From Nemertoderma westbladi (lineage: Eukaryota; Xenacoelomorpha; Nemertodermatida; Nemertodermatidae): DNA of 29,838 nt. The DNA lies in contig JAUCBJ010006744.1 in NCBI GenBank assembly GCA_032718475.1, positions 1 through 29,838 of the forward strand, read 5' to 3'. The notes under the pieces were generated by a model. It did not search any database. It was not told the origin of the DNA and was given only the letters and a program-made list of their open reading frames with translations. Shown here piece by piece: positions 21,271 through 29,838 of this stretch; position 1 is the first letter of the stretch; each line of letters opens with the position of its first letter. A program made the translations under genes and the position numbers.

Positions 21271-21660
21271 ATGGAGTCTCATATTCTGAAGATAGCTAGT
21301 TATAATTGTAATTCAGTCCGTAGAGTGGAGTCTTGTGCAGTCATTAAAGACATGTGTAACACGGGCTGAGACATAGTATTACTTCAAGAAACGATGGTTT
21401 CAGGAACTTTCGTTATTTATGGATATGGATATCCATCCTAACTTTTTGGGCAGAAGGTTCTCTACTACAGACTACGCTGATGGGCTCTTATGTGGTATAA
21501 TTAAGGGTGGCTTGGCGTTTCTGTGGAAGAGGTCTATTGCCCATGCATTTAATGTTGATTTTAACAGTGATAGAATTCTTGGTGCTACAATTAAGATTAA
21601 TAATAATGATACTCTTCTTATTTTGAATGTGTATTTACCATATGTGATAAAGTTGTAAGC
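21271..21660 (+). pseudogene. LINE endonuclease, N-terminal fragment
   Basis: From the ATG at 21271 the frame reads MESHILKIASYNCNSVRRVE and, after a stop at 21367-21369, DIVLLQETMVSG: the SYN...QE start of an APE-type endonuclease, the E being a metal ligand. A stop and frameshift near 21415 lead into a frame with GGLAFLWKRSIAH, DRILGATIKI and LLILNVYLPYV, the middle of the same domain. It ends near 21660 and nothing continues it downstream. Sequence style suggests a CR1/L2-group LINE different from the one at 22933. The putative LTR at 21718 may mark the insertion that cut it off. Confidence 0.7.
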
Positions 21661-21717
21661 GGATTCAGTTCCGCAGCATTACCCTAATAAATGGGAAGTG
21701 GCACATTTTCAGTAATA

Positions 21718-22141
21718 TGTTGGAGGTGCGAGATTGGCAATATCCAATCTCGTATCACAATCCAACACCGGGGACAACACAACCCCTAAGCCACACAAAG
21801 GGAGGTCAGAGGTCAAACCACCTCAGGAGGGAAAATAATCAACAGGGGCCAACGGGAGGGAAGCACTCCCAGAGAGGTAAGAGGCGTGAAGTAGATTATC
21901 AGCCAATAGGGGCGGGGGAGAGCATCCACTGGATGAAAGGCCACAGCAGCGTAGGAGTGATTACATATATTGTCAATGCATATTGCCATACCGGTTCAGT
22001 TACTCAGTCATCAGCTTAAGTGCAGACCGGTGACATTTTTCTCACCATCACCAAACGTCATCAACATTCAGACACATATTGTTCTACCAGTATACCGGCT
22101 ATTCAGCTATTCATGCTATTACATATATTATTATACAACAC
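21718..22141 (+). repeat. Putative LTR of the coiled-coil gag element
   Basis: Starts TGTTGGA, ends ...ATACAACA just before ccaggagataac, is about 424 bp long and precedes the gag frame. It begins with a strong cruciform: tgttgga (21718-21724), cgagattgg (21729-21737), ccaatctcg (21744-21752), tccaaca (21761-21767). TG...CA ends and position fit an LTR, but the partner copy lies outside the window and no primer-binding site is recognised, so this is inference. Confidence 0.35.
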
Positions 22142-22932
22142 CAGGAGATAACATCGAACTCCCATATTTTTCCGCAACGGCCTTGGCCAAACTGAACAAA
22201 CTGAACTTGAAACTGTTGAGGGAGGCCAAAGAGGGAGAGAAGATAAATCAGGGGAAGTTGAGCCAGCGACTAGGTGAGTCGAATAAACATTTCCGATATC
22301 TAGTTCGTTTCGGGCAGGGAGAACTGGCGAGTGAGAGAGCGAGGGGGGTCGCCACCAAACTATTCGAACTGTGGCGATCCGGTGAACTATTCTAACTGTG
22401 GCGAAGTGGTGTACGTAGGGCCGTATTTAGTGGATGCTAGGGGAATTAAGTTAGTGGGTTGGGCAGATCCGCATGAGGGCGAACCCGAGGTTAACCCTGA
22501 GGATTTGGTCTCGTCGGTTAGCGAGAACGCCAGAAAGCGGGGGAAAATTAGTAGGACAGAGCGGCGACGGGAGTCCGTCGCAACCGATAAGTCCACTACG
22601 TCCTCCGCGAAAGCAAGAAGGGTGTTAGAGATAGATCTGGCGTGTCAATTAGACATGGTGGCGCTAGACCAGAAAGAATTAGAGAGGCAGTTGGATGAGG
22701 GAACTGCGCTGTTAGAGAAAGAGAGGGAGTTGGTGAGGGAGTGTAGATGGAGGGCCGAGAGGGTAGCGAGGAATTGTAGAGAACAAGAAGAGAGAGAGGC
22801 AGAGGAACGTAAGGAGCGAGAAAGAAGAGTAGAGGAGGAACGTAAGGAGCGAGAAACGAGAGTAGAGAAGGAATGTAAAGAGCGAGAGACGAGAGTAGAG
22901 AACGAGCATAAAGAGCGAGAGACGAGAGTAGA
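22142..22932 (+). pseudogene. Coiled-coil Gag-like ORF, 5' part, split by a LINE
   Basis: The first frame (to 22395) reads ALAKLNKLNLKLLREAKEGE and HFRYLVRFGQGELASERARG. A 27-bp tandem duplication (about 22358-22384 and 22385-22411, aactgtggcga repeated) brings a stop and a frameshift. The second frame continues with VYVGPYLVDARGIKLVGW, the charged RARRVLEIDLACQLDMVAL, then a long Glu/Arg coiled coil of 11-residue repeats (VExExKERETR). The frame is broken at 22932 by the LINE and resumes at 29519. I assign it to an LTR-retrotransposon Gag because of its coiled coil, the preceding LTR-like sequence and the resemblance in layout to BEL Gag N-termini; no capsid or knuckle domain is visible within the window. 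Confidence 0.55.
22829..22932 (+). repeat. 33-bp coding tandem repeat (11-residue coiled-coil units), left part
   Basis: Units start at 22829, 22862 and 22895, with a fourth cut at 22928-22932; each begins gtagag and encodes V-E-x-E-x-K-E-R-E-T-R. The array continues beyond the LINE at 29519, 29552 and 29585 in the same phase. Eleven-residue periodicity fits a hendecad coiled coil. Confidence 0.85.
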
Positions 22933-22957
22933 CTCGTCGAGTAGTCTCTACTCGTAG

Positions 22958-23302
22958 CCTGTATTTATCGTAGTGGTAAAGTAAGCTGTGATACTTTTCT
23001 GTCGGACTGCGATAGCAATCTTTTACAAATTAGTCGCAAAAGCCATGATATTCTAATTACTGGGGATTTTAACCTAGATGCCATAAACCCATCTAGTTTC
23101 TACATCCGCTATAACAAAATCTACAATAGCCATGGTTTACATCAAATAATTAATAAGCCGACAAGAGTTACATTACATTCAAAATCAACCATTGACCATA
23201 TTTTAACCAATTCTCAAACTAATATTATACAGTCAGATGTGTTTCCAATACAGATTGGAAATGCTGATTATTTTGCGGTTTTTGCAATATTCCAAAAAAA
23301 TT
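22958..23302 (+). pseudogene. LINE endonuclease, C-terminal half
   Basis: Open frame reading DILITGDFNLDAINPSSF, then INKPTRVT, SKSTIDHILTN and NADYFAVFAIFQKN. GDFN, TR.T, IDHI and the final D-(H/Y) region are the ordered motifs of APE-type LINE endonucleases; the usual SDH triad end is altered to ADY, so the catalytic His is apparently replaced by Tyr. The frame runs into the inserted transposon at 23303 and resumes at 26170. Confidence 0.8.
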
Positions 23303-23315
23303 CTACACCTTTTCA

Positions 23316-23560
23316 AGATGTAATTCAGAAAGCGTAATATGTAATTCAGAACCGTAATATGTAATTCAGAAAGTGTAATATGTAATTCAGAACCGTAATA
23401 TGTAAATCAGAAAGCGTAATATGTAATTCAGAACCGTAATATGTAATTCAGAAAGTGTAATATGTAATTCAGAACCGTAATATGTAAATCAGAAAGCGTA
23501 ATATGTAATTCAGAAAGCGTAAAATGTAATTCAGAAACCGTAAAATGTAATTCAGAAACT
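23316..23560. repeat. Left-arm tandem array, 12 units of about 20 bp
   Basis: Units alternate between ...cagaaagcg/agtg and ...cagaaccg with the core taatatgtaattcaga. Units 1-4 and 5-8 form a higher-order repeat of about 82 bp. The inverted array at about 25972-26152 has 9 units, so the two arms have expanded or contracted independently. Confidence 0.9.
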
Positions 23561-24190
23561 TATATAGGAATCATGTCTTTAACAGTACCTATCTCTTGGT
23601 ATCTCTTGGAAACCAAATGTTCCAGAAGCTTTCTGCTATTTTATTTGTGTTAATAATAATAGAATTGGTAGTTACTTGGTAACCTGTTAATTCTAAAGGA
23701 ATGTTAGTGCAATGCGTTTCATTAATCATAAACGCCTATTAATATTTATAAATCGCGTTGTTTATTGGTTCTTAGTGGAATTTAATACGCAATTAATAAC
23801 TGGCCCATGTGGATGGATTATTTTAATTATCTTTCCAACGTTAACACATTTACCAAGGAAAATTAATATTTAATTCCAGTATAATGAATTGTACTAAGTA
23901 TGTTCCAAAAATCCTTATACAATCACTCATTTTTTTGCGATGACAAATATTTAAGACCATGAAATGAACTTTGATTTGTTGCATAAAATGGCATTGAATA
24001 AATTTCTAAGTAAGAAATTTCCGTTGACTCCGAATATTTATTATATAATTATTTTAATACACTACATTATATATTGGCATGACCATAGATGAGGCCATTA
24101 AATAAATACATAAAATTGTGTAATAAATAGCAAATGTAATGTTTGATTTGATGTTGTTTGACACCACGCTTAATTTATTTATTGGACACT

Positions 24191-24320
24191 TACATACAAA
24201 CTTTCATACATACAAACTTTCATACATACTGTACAAACTTTCATACATACAAACTTTCATACATACAAACTTTCATACATACAAACTTTTATACACATTC
24301 ATACATACAAACTTTCTATT
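24191..24320. repeat. 16-bp minisatellite (acaaactttcatacat)
   Basis: Seven or so imperfect 16-bp units in the unique interior of the transposon. All the open frames across it (24139-24444 and 24158-24409) are products of the repeat. Confidence 0.85.
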
Positions 24321-24514
24321 GCGGTTCTTCCACTTTTTATACTATACATTCTGGTATTGGTGTATTACAGTATTTAATTGCCGTTTTATTTATTTTTATA
24401 ATAAAATAATTCTTGTTAATGAATTTGAAATATCAGTTACGTAACCAAGATTTTTCTTCTGAAGGCGGGGATAACAAATTTGTATATGAAATTAAATATA
24501 ATATTGTCTTCCAA

Positions 24515-24777
24515 GGTTCCACCTTGGTGTTGCGGTTGCATTGAATTTACATCTCCTCGTGGTCGTGGGTTCGATGCTCACATGGGCCAGGGCAGTTTTC
24601 GTTTCGGCACGAATGCTTTAAAGGGACCAGCCATGGCGCATATCTGCCTTCCATCCTTAAATGGTATAGCTAAATGAGTACTGGAGTTTCCTCTGGAGAG
24701 TATAGTTCTGGGGGGGACCGCACTGGCGTAATCCCTGGCCTAACGGACGTAGAAAATTTACTTTACTTTACTTTTAA
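24515..24777 (+). mobile_element. Likely tRNA-derived SINE with (TTTAC)n tail
   Basis: A GC-richer island in AT-rich DNA. It contains a B-box-like ggttcgatgc (about 24569), a central part ending tggagagtatagttctgggg and ccctggcctaacggacgtag, and a 3' tail of tttactttactttactttt (24758-24777). A Pol III-type internal box plus a short-repeat tail is SINE architecture, and I recall similar tails in some insect SINEs, though I cannot confirm a family. An A box and target duplication were not identified, so the 5' end is approximate. Confidence 0.5.
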
Positions 24778-25641
24778 AAGCCACGAATGCCGAAAATTCC
24801 TGATGTGAAAGCCACGTTAAAGTTATCGGAAATGTCCACCCGTGAGTGATTTATGTATAAAAATTTAAGGTGGTTGCACACTAAAAAATTAGAAATTACT
24901 GAATTGTTCATAAAACATCCCATCGTGAAGCAAAATTTGACGTAGATTCCAAAAATCAAGCAATCAAAAGTTATGTCCATTTTTCTGTGAAATTTTTCAA
25001 GGCGGTCCGTTATTTTTCAAATTTTGGTCCAAGTTTTGAAATATTTTTTTTCTCTTATTTCATTTTCAAAATTTACCCATTTCAAACATAATTTAATGTA
25101 AATTCCAAAAACGATAGCAAATTACCTGAATCAAATCCAATCAAAAATTGTAAGCATTAATCTGTGCACGTACTCCAAATACGGCTAAGGACGTCTGGGG
25201 CGATTTCTGATCATCGCATTTATTCGCATCCGCCTTTACAAAGGTACACATATATCAAAAACTATAAAAATATATTAACATGAAATTTTCACACACAATG
25301 TAGCACATGTTGGGGTAAGTAGTAAGTACTTACCAAATGTTTCATCTCATATGCAAATTTGGTAATAGACATTACATTAAAAATAATCTTTTTTTTATTT
25401 GAAATGTCTATTACTCGACTGATTTTGCAAAACCTATTTGGCCCGGGCTATTTTACAACGTCATTGGCCCGGGGAGGGGGGGGGGGGGGTCACGTTTGAA
25501 ATTTTTTAGATCTTCGCTCAATAATTACAATTTCCATGGTATAAGGGTTTTCGAGGTCGCTGATCGTGATAAAACTTGGTAAACATATTTCCTTTCCAAA
25601 AAAATTGATAAAATGACCCCTACTCCCGGGCCAAATAGGGT
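24778..25641. other. Transposon interior, non-coding
   Basis: AT-rich, no transposase motif on either strand. Words such as attccaaaaa recur (about 24948 and 25100), a G14 tract lies at 25476-25489, and cccgggcc-type words occur at 25441-25472 and 25623-25633. These are the only structures noticed. Confidence 0.5.
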
Positions 25642-25971
25642 TAATACAACTCATAGTACTGGAATGAAATATTAATTTTCCTTGGTAAAAGTATTTTGTT
25701 TGGAAAGATAATTAAATAATCCACATGGGCCAATTATTAATTGGTTATAAATTCCACTAAGAGCCAACAAACAACGTGATTTATAAATATTAATAGGCAT
25801 TTATGATTAATGAAACGCATTGCACTAACATTCCTTTAGAATTAACAGGTTACCAAGTAACTACCAATTCTATTATTATTAACACAAATAAAATAGCAGA
25901 AAGCTTCTGGAACACTTGGTTTCCAAGAGATACCAAGAGATAGGTACTGTTAAAGACATGATTCCTATATC

Positions 25972-26152
25972 AGTTTCTGAATTACATATTACGGTTTCTG
26001 AATTACATATTACGCTTTCTGAATTACATATTACAGTTCTGAATTACATATTACGCTTTCTGATTTACATATTACGGTTCTGAATTACATATTACACTTT
26101 CTGAATTACATATTACGGTTCTGAATTACATATTACGCTTTCTGAATTACAT
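25972..26152. repeat. Right-arm tandem array, 9 inverted units
   Basis: ctgaattacatattac units with alternating gctt and ggtt joints are the reverse complement of the left array. It forms the subterminal part of the right inverted repeat of the transposon. Confidence 0.9.
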
Positions 26153-26167
26153 CTTGAAAAGGTGTAG

Positions 26168-28856
26168 TTATTTTCTCGATCAACCTAAAAAATTCCGTTA
26201 TGACTTCTCACATTTTAACGAAGATAAGTTTCTCACTGATCTGCGCGATCGCAACTCCTGGTCATATGGTTTGCAAGACTCAGACAGCGACAAGAGCTTT
26301 GAGGCCTTTAATGATAATTTTATTAATATCACGAGAAGACATGTCCCTATGGTCGAGATTAGACCCACCGATATTTGTCGTAAACCCTGGCTTACTCAAA
26401 AGTTATTGGATAAAGTAAAAAAAAAATACAGTCTGTATAGTATCTATATTAAATATATAAGTTTAATAATATTAAAATTACTTTTAAAATTACTATTAAA
26501 AATACTAATATTAAAAATAAGTCAGCTCCCAATTTTGAGTTATATAAAAAATACCGTAACCGATTGACACTGGAATTGCGAACCGCAGAGAAAAAATATT
26601 TTTATCTTCAATTTATAAAAAACCAAGGAAATATGAAAGCCACGTGGCGACTTATAAACTCGGTTTTATCAGGATCGGCTAATCGTACATGCCCGGTTCA
26701 AATAAAAGTGGATGCCCCCCTAGAGACTGGTGTCCAGCCCGCACAAACCCCTTTACAACCGCTAATAGAGACTGCTGCCCACCCTGTCCAACCCCCTCCA
26801 GTACCCTCCCTGGAGACTGCCGCCCACCCTGTCCATGTCCAACCCCCACCAGAACCCCCCCTGGAGACTGCTGTCCACCCAGCACAACCCTCTTTACCAC
26901 ACCCCCCAGAGTGTCCAGCCTGCACAATCCCTTTTACAACCGCCCCTAGAGACGGCTGTCCTCCCTGCACAACCCCCCTAGAGACTACTGTCCACCCTGC
27001 TCAACCCCCTTTACAACCATTTCTAGACACGGCTGTCCAATTCCCAATACAACCGCCCATAGAGATTGTTGTCCTCTCTTCACAACCCGTAATACAACAG
27101 ATCGAAAATACAAAACCCTCACAACCCCCAATACAACCTTCACAACCCTCAATACAAAAGGACGAAAATACGAAAATTATTTCAGATCCCATAGAAATTG
27201 CAGAGTCATTTAACGAATTTTTTTCTTCTATCGGTCCGAAACTGGCCTCCAATATTCCGGATAGTCCGATTAACCCCATATCTTATTTAAGAGCATCACT
27301 TCCAAACTCCTTCTCCTTATCGGAAGTTTCAAACGAGGAAGTATTGAATATAATTCATGATATTCCAGAAAACAAATCAACGAGTGATTGTTTCCCTATT
27401 AAATTAATTAAAATAGGGGCGGGTATATTAGCATTACACTTAACTATATTAATTAATTGCTGCATACGAAATGCAGTTTATCCATCATTTATGAAAATCG
27501 CTAAAGTAATACCAATTTATAAAGGCGGCAGCCCTCTAGACCGGACGAATTACAGACCAATTTCTATTCTAAGCATCTTTTCAAAAATTTTTGAAAAAAT
27601 AATCTACATCCAACTTCTTGGTTTCATATCGAAAAACAAAATTATTAACTTAAATCAATTTGGTTACCAGAAAAATGTATCGACGTACCATGCCCTTCTA
27701 CAGTTAACAGAAAAAATTCGTCAAATCCTAGACATCAAGCATACATCCTGTGTTATATACTTAGACCTTAAAAAGGCGTTCGATACAATTGATCACACAG
27801 ATACTACTAAAAAAGCTAGAAACTTATGGTGTGAGAGGTCTGCCGCTAAAATTAATAGCTAGCTATCTGAGCAACCGTAGACAGTACGTAGCCGTTGGTA
27901 GCAATATCTCCGGTACACTGAATCTCATATGCGGTACCCCTCAAGGATCCCTGTTGAGTGTCTTATTGTTTATTATCTATATCAATGACCTACCCAATTG
28001 TACCAGTCTTTTAGCAGTCCTTTTTGCCGACGACACGAGTTTAACCCACAGTTCTCATTCACCTGAACCACTATTAACAGAAGCTAATTTCGAACTTGAA
28101 AAAGTGTCCGACTGGTTAGTAGCCAACAAACTGTCACTAAACCTTTCAAAAACAGAGTACATGATTATATCAAACAAAAAATATTACTCCTCCAGTGCCC
28201 CAATGCTACAAATTAAAAATAAAGCAATAACCGAAACTTTGACCACTAAATACTTAGGGCTGTGGATAGATTCTGACATGTCTTGGAAGACACACACAAA
28301 CTATATACACAAAAAAATATCAAAATCCATTGGAATATTTTACAAGTTACGTTATGTCCTCCCACGACAAATTTTGCGGGTACTCTACTTTACACTAATC
28401 CATCCGTACATCTGTTATGCTCTTATTGTTTGGGGTAACACACATCATACTTTCATTCACCCGCTCAAGGTGTGCGTTAATAAGGTACTAAGAGCCATAA
28501 CATTTTCTGACTCCCGATCCTCGGCAACTCCACTCTACAAAGAGCTAGGAATTCTTCCAATTGAAAAGCTGTACATACAGCAAGTAGCTTCGGCAATGTT
28601 TGATATATCCAACAATCTCGACAAATCTAATCTGTCAAATTTATTTTCTAAGGTCTCAGAAATCCACACATATAACACGAGAGCGACAACATCAAAAAAT
28701 TACTATTTCCCCAATGTCCGTCTCGTAGTCGCGCACCGCTCATTTAAATTTCAGGGAGTCAAAATTTGGAATGACCTGCCCGAAAATATTCGGGCTTCCA
28801 AATCAAAACATACATTTACTAAACTTTTAAAAAAATACCTCCTGGAAAACGCTTAA
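26168..28856 (+). pseudogene. LINE linker and reverse transcriptase, frameshifted
   Basis: Resumes the endonuclease ORF: YFLDQPKKFRYDFSHFNEDKF and CRKPWLTQKLLDKVKKKY (26170-26430). After an AT-rich slippage zone (about 26440-26520) the frame changes to YKKYRNRLTLELRTAEKKYF and WRLINSVLSG (to about 26680). A proline-rich repeat insertion follows (26700-27170), then the RT: FNEFFSSIGPKLA, YRPISILSIFSKIFEKI, QFGYQKNVST, VIYLDLKKAFDTIDH (about 27750-27795). A 1-base shift near 27797 moves to the last frame with LLKKLETYGVRG, TPQGSLLSVLLFIIYINDL and the catalytic LFADDT (about 28023-28040), ending at 28856 in a LAKIWNDLP-type C-terminus (KIWNDLPENIR). CR1/Jockey-group LINE by motif style. Confidence 0.9.
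26700..27170 (+). repeat. Proline-rich minisatellite inside the LINE ORF
   Basis: Imperfect units of about 16-20 codons, core LETAxHPAQPP, occupy roughly 150 codons between IKVDAP and IISDPIEIAESFNEFF, segments that lie next to each other in related LINEs. Codons around 26905-26970 (CPACTIPFTTAPRDGCPPC) look like the same repeat read in another frame, bounded by C-run length changes that cancel out. The array therefore grew inside the ORF and kept it open. Confidence 0.8.
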
Positions 28857-29518
28857 TTAATATTACAATTGTTTATAAATATTAATAAAAATTATACTAA
28901 TATGTAAAAATTAATCAACTCTTATTTCCCTTTCCTAATGGTCCATTCTTTGTGATGATCGCATTTTATTTATTTATTTTTATTTTTTGTTAAAAATTAT
29001 AATATGATTTCTCGTTTCCTAGGTTGTAATAATTGATATTATTTGATATTATTACTGTAATAACTTATAGAAATAACAAATTTGGTACACACACTTTGAA
29101 TAAACATTGGAATCAGAAAATTCACGGTGGTCTTCGCTTTTCAATTCTCATAAGATTTTTTTTATCATATATCTTTTTTTCGCTTTACCTTCTATGCTAT
29201 TTCTCTTGCTTTGTCTTTCTTGGTGTGCTTCTTTTGTGCAGTAATCTTTCACTTAAAAATATCTTGTACATGTGAGTAGATTATTTTCACTCATTTTCCA
29301 TACAAATATCATGGACGCGGCGCAGTCCAACTCAAATTTCGAGTATTTGCATGAAATCCACGAACTAGTGGCACGTGCTACTATGTGGATTTCATTCGAA
29401 TTCGGATCCTCACCCAATAATTAAATGTATCTATATCACTTTATTTCGTGTTTGCTATCGTGCTGGTGATGGGTCTGTCGTACCATATTTTATTGGAATT
29501 ATTAAAGTTCAAGTTCAA
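28857..29518 (+). other. LINE 3' untranslated region with tandem 3' tail
   Basis: AT-rich, no gene. An inverted pair occurs around 29350-29400 (tgcatgaaatccac and gtggatttcat; ttcgagta and ttcgaattcg). The end is attaaagttcaagttcaag, a repeated AAGTTC that abuts the target GTAGA. This fits the tandem-repeat 3' termini of CR1-like LINEs. Confidence 0.6.
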
Positions 29519-29838
29519 GTAGAGAACGAGCGTAAGGAGCGAGAGACGAGAGAGATGAACGAACATAGAGAGCGAGAAGCGAGAGTAGAGAGCGAGCGTA
29601 GAGAGCGCGTGGCGAGAGAGACAGAGCTGACGAACCAGAGTTTGCGAGAGGACAGAGAGAGAGAGAGAGCGGGAAAGTGCATGCGGGATGATATGCATGC
29701 CCGGTTAAGGGGGCTTATGCAATATCAGGCCAAACAGAAGCGCCGACTGGAACTGGCGCAGTTGGGATTATCTGAGAGTGAGGCTGGCTCGGGTAGTATT
29801 TACGAGGAGCCAGAGGTTATGGAACCGTTTGTTAATAC
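29519..29838 (+). pseudogene. Coiled-coil Gag-like ORF, 3' part, open to the window end
   Basis: Continues the frame broken at 22932 and the 33-bp repeat in phase (units at 29519, 29552 and 29585). It then reads ETELTNQSLREDRERERAGK, ARLRGLMQYQAKQKRRLELA and EEPEVMEPFVNT with no stop up to 29838. Strongly basic and acidic helix, probably a coiled coil. The capsid and knuckle regions would be expected beyond the window if this is a BEL-type Gag. The upstream copy has a duplication-linked frameshift, so the element is defective. Confidence 0.6.

Larger units (their letters stand above)
23303..26167. mobile_element. Non-autonomous transposon with long inverted repeats, 2865 bp
   Basis: The ends CTACACCTTTTCAAGATG (23303 onward) and its exact complement (to 26167) are perfect inverted repeats flanked by TT at 23301-23302 and 26168-26169. 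Inverted homology extends inward about 595 bp on the left (to about 23897) and about 526 bp on the right (from about 25642). Each arm starts with an array of about 20-bp units (gtaatatgtaattcagaa plus agc or cc), 12 on the left and 9 on the right, then unique sequence including ggcccatgtgga and taccaaggaaaattaatatt. Deleting the element plus one TT joins the flanking LINE codons in frame, fixing both ends. No transposase frame was found. The superfamily is unassigned: a 2-bp TT flank does not point to a clear known group. Confidence 0.85.
22933..29518 (+). mobile_element. 5'-truncated CR1/Jockey-group LINE inserted in the coiled-coil gag
   Basis: The gag repeat array stops at GTAGA (22928-22932) and restarts at GTAGA (29519-29523), a 5-bp target duplication. 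In between lie a partial endonuclease, linker, RT and about 660 bp of 3' untranslated sequence ending in aagttcaagttcaag, a short tandem 3' tail typical of LINEs. About 25 bp at the 5' junction (22933-22957) form small inverted repeats resembling flanking gag DNA, like filler from template jumping. The LINE contains the 2865-bp transposon 23303-26167, so its own length is about 3.7 kb. 5' truncation removed the start of the endonuclease. Confidence 0.8.

Noticed and set aside
22712-22909. Minus-strand Leu/Ser/Phe-rich frame that looks like a membrane protein
   Set aside because: Antisense of the Glu/Arg coiled-coil repeat; hydrophobic composition is a codon artefact.
23316-23560. Regular direct repeats that could suggest a CRISPR array
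   Set aside because: Units of about 20 bp are contiguous without unique spacers, are mirrored at 25972-26152, and the context is eukaryotic; they are subterminal transposon repeats.
24540-24600. A tRNA gene, because of ggttcgatgc
   Set aside because: No matching acceptor stem, anticodon arm or A box could be laid out; a SINE-derived B box fits better with the (TTTAC)n tail.
26689-27279. Several long frames on both strands over the proline-rich repeat
   Set aside because: They are shadows of the minisatellite; only the plus frame continuous with the RT is credible.

Overview
The window looks like intergenic, repeat-saturated DNA from a large animal genome, most likely an arthropod or another invertebrate. 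I found no host protein gene, rRNA or convincing tRNA. Everything with coding potential is retroelement-derived: BEL/Pao-type gag and pol, and several non-LTR (LINE) clades. The rest is AT-rich non-coding DNA, palindromic or foldback repeats and minisatellites. The host group is inferred only from the mix of elements and from a SINE-like unit with a (TTTAC)n tail; the species cannot be named from sequence alone.

Layout. (1) 204-5306, minus strand: a BEL/Pao retrotransposon with an intact, very long Gag (1264 codons). One in-frame TGA separates it from a pol frame that keeps the aspartic protease but has lost the reverse transcriptase, most of RNase H and the integrase. Its non-coding leader/LTR region (about 5307-8300) carries two tandem duplications. 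(2) 9219-9809: a foldback element whose ends are arrays of 10-bp units. (3) 9812-12075: a plus-strand reverse-transcriptase-like scrap abutting a 5'-truncated RTE-like LINE on the minus strand. (4) 12080-16400: mostly AT-rich non-coding DNA with one eroded LINE fragment, palindromes and a diverged direct repeat. (5) 16415-19241: two truncated BEL gag pseudogenes from different families meeting tail to tail; the minus-strand one belongs to the same lineage as the first element and is followed by a homologous leader (19242-20930). (6) 21271-21660: a LINE endonuclease scrap. (7) 21718 to the window end: a nested stack.

The nested stack is the clearest structural story. A putative LTR element with a coiled-coil Gag (33-bp, 11-residue repeats) is split at 22932 by a CR1/Jockey-group LINE flanked by a 5-bp GTAGA duplication; the Gag frame and repeat phase resume at 29519. 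The LINE is itself split within its ORF by a 2865-bp transposon with about 0.5-0.6 kb inverted arms (23303-26167) and a TT/TT flank; removing it with one TT joins the LINE frame. That transposon contains a likely SINE (about 24515-24777). The relative order of insertions can therefore be read directly.

The least expected signals are: seven 9-base matches to the 5' splice-donor consensus, all on the sense strand and all in one codon phase, in the Gag/protease part of the first BEL element; a protease-retaining, RT-deleted BEL derivative whose frame stays open; a proline-rich minisatellite grown in frame inside a LINE ORF between its endonuclease and RT parts; and the non-autonomous long-inverted-repeat transposon.
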